Assembly: GCA_023382055.1 (NCBI GenBank) | Contig: JAMCQN010000151.1 | Coordinates: 62,001 to 126,000 of the forward strand | From: Chloroflexota bacterium | GTDB taxonomy: Bacteria; Chloroflexota; Anaerolineae; J036; Brachytrichaceae | Direction of reading: 5' to 3' | DNA length: 64,000 bases | Part shown: piece by piece, positions 61,749 to 64,000 of the stretch | Position numbering within the stretch: the stretch's first letter is position 1 | Layout: the number at the start of each line of letters is the position of its first letter | Notes under the pieces: generated by a model | The model's database searches: none | Seen by the model: only the letters and a program-made list of their open reading frames with translations | Told to the model about the DNA's origin: nothing | Program-made: the position numbers and the translations under genes

Positions 61749-62402
61749 ATGAACCTGATAACACTCACCGATCCACAATCTGCAGCCGCAGAAGCTTATC
61801 GCTCTCTGCGAACCAACCTGTACTTTGCCTCGCTGGATGCGCCGGCCAAAACGATTGTCGTCACGTCGCCGGCAGCAGGCGAAGCACGAACATCGGTGAT
61901 GGCCAATCTGGCAGTGGTGATGGCTCAAACCGGCAAGAAAGTCATCGCAGTTGAAGCCGACTTGCGGCATCCATCGTTGCATGAATATTTCGGGATGAAG
62001 AATGAGCGCGGTCTTGGCGACGTGTTGTCTGAGGATGACGATCCTGTGCAGATACCGCTCTATACTGCCGACATACGCGGCTTGTCTGTGCTGCCGGGCG
62101 GCGCCGTGCATTCTGCGCCGCTGGATTTGCTCAGTTCCAGCCGCATGACTGACGTTATCGCTAAATTGACCGATATGGCCGATGTGGTTCTCTTTAACGC
62201 TGCGCCGATGCTGGATGTAAGCGATACGGCAATGCTGGCATCTAAAACAGACGGCGTCCTTCTGGTTGTCCAGATGGGAAAAACGCGGCGAGCCGACGCG
62301 CAGCAAGCCAAAGACATATTGACCCGCGCCCATGCACGATTGATCGGCGTCGTTACATTGAACACATCGAGGAGTCGAGGGCTGGGGCTGGCGGGATACT
62401 AG
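61749..62402 (+). CDS. BY-kinase-like (CpsD/Wzc C-terminal) protein with degenerate ATPase motifs
   Basis: Protein of 217 residues that starts 'DPQSAAAEAYRSLRTNL' like CpsD. The P-loop reads 'PAAGEARTSV' (41-50), with Arg47 where the Walker A lysine belongs and Ala46 for a Gly. Walker A' reads 'VIAVEADLRHP' (65-75; first Asp is Glu69). Walker B reads 'VVLFNAAP' (146-153), with Asn150 where the catalytic Asp is expected. No C-terminal tyrosine cluster is present, although the chain ends in Tyr. Wzz-coupled ATP-dependent kinase activity is therefore doubtful, and it may be a structural pseudokinase. Confidence 0.82.
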   Translation: MNLITLTDPQSAAAEAYRSLRTNLYFASLDAPAKTIVVTSPAAGEARTSVMANLAVVMAQTGKKVIAVEADLRHPSLHEYFGMKNERGLGDVLSEDDDPVQIPLYTADIRGLSVLPGGAVHSAPLDLLSSSRMTDVIAKLTDMADVVLFNAAPMLDVSDTAMLASKTDGVLLVVQMGKTRRADAQQAKDILTRAHARLIGVVTLNTSRSRGLGLAGY

Positions 62403-62422
62403 CATTATGCGTTGCCAATTGG

Positions 62423-62428
62423 TATAAT
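62423..62428 (+). promoter_or_regulatory. Putative -10 box upstream of the last gene
   Basis: A perfect TATAAT lies 39 bp before the GTG start at 62467. The expected -35 position holds no good match. Confidence 0.35.
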
Positions 62429-62466
62429 CCTTAAGTTCACATCCTTTGCTATAGGTTCTTAAACTT

Positions 62467-64000
62467 GTGATTCATAGGCAAACGCAAACTCGCGAATATT
62501 GGTCGGCGTACAAATTCACTCAGGATGACGCCGATTTTCTTTCCAGCTACTTGCTGGAAACCGGCACACCAAAACCTTTGAGTGAGCTTGCATCGGCCTT
62601 GATGCAGCATCGTGTCGATATAGAAGCGGCGGAACTGCGCCGGGAACTGGAACGTCGCACGATCTACCAGCCGAAGAAAAAATACACCGTCGGGGAGGAA
62701 CTGGTATTTCCTGCGCTCAAGGCGGCATCGGGTAAAGTGATCAGCCAGCGCGCCGGGCGCAATCCGGAAATTGAACCATTCGATGTGATCACCGTTGAGA
62801 TGCCTGGCGGCAAGCACCGCGAGTTTGCCGCAAACTACACTCGACCTCATCGTTTGAATGACGATAATGTGCTGGCCATCTTGAGCGACGACAGCGTCAT
62901 GTCGACGACACAGGAACTGGTTGAACAGTACGGCGAACGCATCTCACAGGTTATTGATACCGGGTTGGCAGGCGATAGTGAATTTCTTCGCATTGGCGGA
63001 GACTGGTTCCTGCGCGCCATGATGGCGGAAGTCAACGTCGGCCACTTGAACCTGTCAGAGGCCGTGCTGGATATTACAGGAGGCGGCCCTCTGCCTACGC
63101 ACACCATACTTGAGGAACTTGGGCTTCCGCCCGACATTGCCGGCAGCCTGCAGGAGATCTCGCTGAATACCGCCCTGGCTCGCGATGATCGTTTCGACGA
63201 CGTGAGTCTGGATGACGGTATATCGTCCTGGTTCCTTCGGCGGCTGGAACCAACTGAGGTGCGCAATATACCGGGCGCCCTGCAACCAGCTACGATGCGC
63301 ACCCAGGAAGCGATCATTACTGATGATCTGCGCGCGCTGGCCGTAGAGCTGGGTGACGAGTTGATGTATGACCTTGAGTCGCCTGTAGAGCCGCAAAACA
63401 GCGCCGCTGTCGTCCTCACCTTCCCGCATCTGCGCGCCGGCACGCTTGGCTGGTCCAGCAGAATTGCAGGGGTATTGCCAAAAGTCAGCAAACCGCGTGC
63501 GCCGGTCACGTTCCGGGATGCGGTGAGCGGTAAGGAGTATGTGGTCTGGCTGGTCAAACAGGGCGCTTATATCTTTGGCCTGGGAGACTGGTATAAGCAA
63601 AATGATCTGCCGGCAGGCGCATACCTGCAATTATCGCGCGGTCCTTCTGACAATGTGATATTGATCGACTACAAACGACGGCGCCCCAAGCGCGAATGGG
63701 TACGAGTCGCCAACAGCCGCGATGGACGCCTGCGACTGGAGACGGCACAGCGCGCAGTCGCTTGCGAATTTGATGAACTGATGTCAGTGTTCGTAGAAAA
63801 TCCTGCGGCGCTTGACGATTTACGTGGAGTAGCGCCGCGCGACGTTTCACAGGCCGTGCGCGAATCGTTCCCCGAAATAGCGAAATTAAGCCCTCAGGGC
63901 AATGTGCATGCGCGTACTTTGTATGCGGTCGTGAATGTCATCACGCGCACATCTCCTCTTGATGTCTTTGCTGCCTTGCAGTCCAGTGGCTCGTATGTGC
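62467..64000 (+). CDS. Uncharacterised large protein (C-terminus outside window)
   Basis: The plus-strand frame is open from the GTG at 62467 to the window end, 511 codons without a stop. It begins 'MIHRQTQTREYWSAYKFT' and continues as a normal soluble-looking protein with no membrane segment. An early stretch 'QPKKKYTVGEELVFPALKAASGKVIS' resembles a small beta-barrel or chromo-like domain, and 'SAVVLTFPHLRAGTLG'-type strands follow further on. I do not recognise the family. The start could also be TTG at 62466, which is out of frame, so GTG is chosen. It is unrelated to the polysaccharide genes by sequence. Confidence 0.85.
   Translation, partial: MIHRQTQTREYWSAYKFTQDDADFLSSYLLETGTPKPLSELASALMQHRVDIEAAELRRELERRTIYQPKKKYTVGEELVFPALKAASGKVISQRAGRNPEIEPFDVITVEMPGGKHREFAANYTRPHRLNDDNVLAILSDDSVMSTTQELVEQYGERISQVIDTGLAGDSEFLRIGGDWFLRAMMAEVNVGHLNLSEAVLDITGGGPLPTHTILEELGLPPDIAGSLQEISLNTALARDDRFDDVSLDDGISSWFLRRLEPTEVRNIPGALQPATMRTQEAIITDDLRALAVELGDELMYDLESPVEPQNSAAVVLTFPHLRAGTLGWSSRIAGVLPKVSKPRAPVTFRDAVSGKEYVVWLVKQGAYIFGLGDWYKQNDLPAGAYLQLSRGPSDNVILIDYKRRRPKREWVRVANSRDGRLRLETAQRAVACEFDELMSVFVENPAALDDLRGVAPRDVSQAVRESFPEIAKLSPQGNVHARTLYAVVNVITRTSPLDVFAALQSSGSYV

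Noticed and set aside
1-64000. CRISPR arrays, insertion sequences or rRNA genes
   Set aside because: No regularly spaced repeats, transposase ORFs or rRNA-like stretches were seen by eye anywhere in the window.

Overview
The window looks like a chromosomal segment of an uncultured or little-studied Chloroflexota bacterium, probably near Anaerolineae. I infer this from a lipoprotein with a long Ala/Pro/Thr-rich linker, a three-gene NurA/HAS-barrel/HerA set, small DUF951-like and CGF-motif proteins, and a baseplate-J-like membrane protein beside ruvX and mltG. This is recognition from memory and no phylogeny was run. Genes are densely packed on both strands, with frequent ATGA overlaps and several promoters set so close to the ATG that the transcripts would be leaderless. 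I saw no insertion sequence, phage or CRISPR array.

Layout. 1-9.9 kb: a sugar-acid catabolic neighbourhood with a class V aminotransferase cut by the window edge, a Gfo/Idh oxidoreductase, a GNAT, a phosphotransferase, a mannonate dehydratase, a 644-residue unknown probable helical-barrel enzyme, an enolase-superfamily dehydratase and a frameshifted lactonase-type amidohydrolase. 9.9-14.4 kb: a 38-residue membrane peptide, a CGF-motif protein, terminators, a 2-oxoacid dehydrogenase E1alpha-E1beta-E2 operon without E3, and a decayed LiaF-like fragment. 14.4-19.4 kb: rpiA, pgi, pgm and PPK2. 19.5-25.6 kb: nurA, a HAS-barrel protein, herA, then ECF transporter ATPase and T subunits. 25.6-28.3 kb: a polar amino acid ABC importer. 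28.4-41 kb: a HAD hydrolase, a very acidic protein, an MGDG-synthase-like glycosyltransferase, DUF951, an M50 protease, a TyrA-like dehydrogenase, two GT4 glycosyltransferases, an orphan ABC-2 permease, an 8-oxoguanine deaminase, VOC and GNAT proteins, and a lipoprotein with two solute-binding domains. 41-48 kb: a methyltransferase, holB, DUF4126, nadE, a TrmH-type rRNA methyltransferase, rplT, rpmI and infC. 48-54.3 kb: alaS, the baseplate-J-like protein, ruvX, mltG and a DUF971 protein. 54.4-60.3 kb: a UroD-like protein, tRNA-Met, KDPG aldolase, and ffh-rpsP-khpA-rimM-dprA. 60.3-64 kb: two Wzz-like proteins, a BY-kinase-like protein with degenerate ATPase motifs, and a large unknown protein cut by the window end.

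How the genes fit together. UxuA and the enolase-superfamily enzyme make 2-keto-3-deoxy sugar acids, which the KDPG-type aldolase at 56 kb could cleave. pgi, rpiA and pgm link hexose, pentose and glycogen-type metabolism, and the 2-oxoacid dehydrogenase feeds acetyl-CoA. Most of the rest is translation and genome-maintenance housekeeping. The most unusual items are the AUA start of infC, the catalytically degenerate BY-kinase homologue, the tandem-domain solute-binding lipoprotein, the HerA/NurA module, and the uncharacterised 644-residue protein embedded in the sugar-acid operon.
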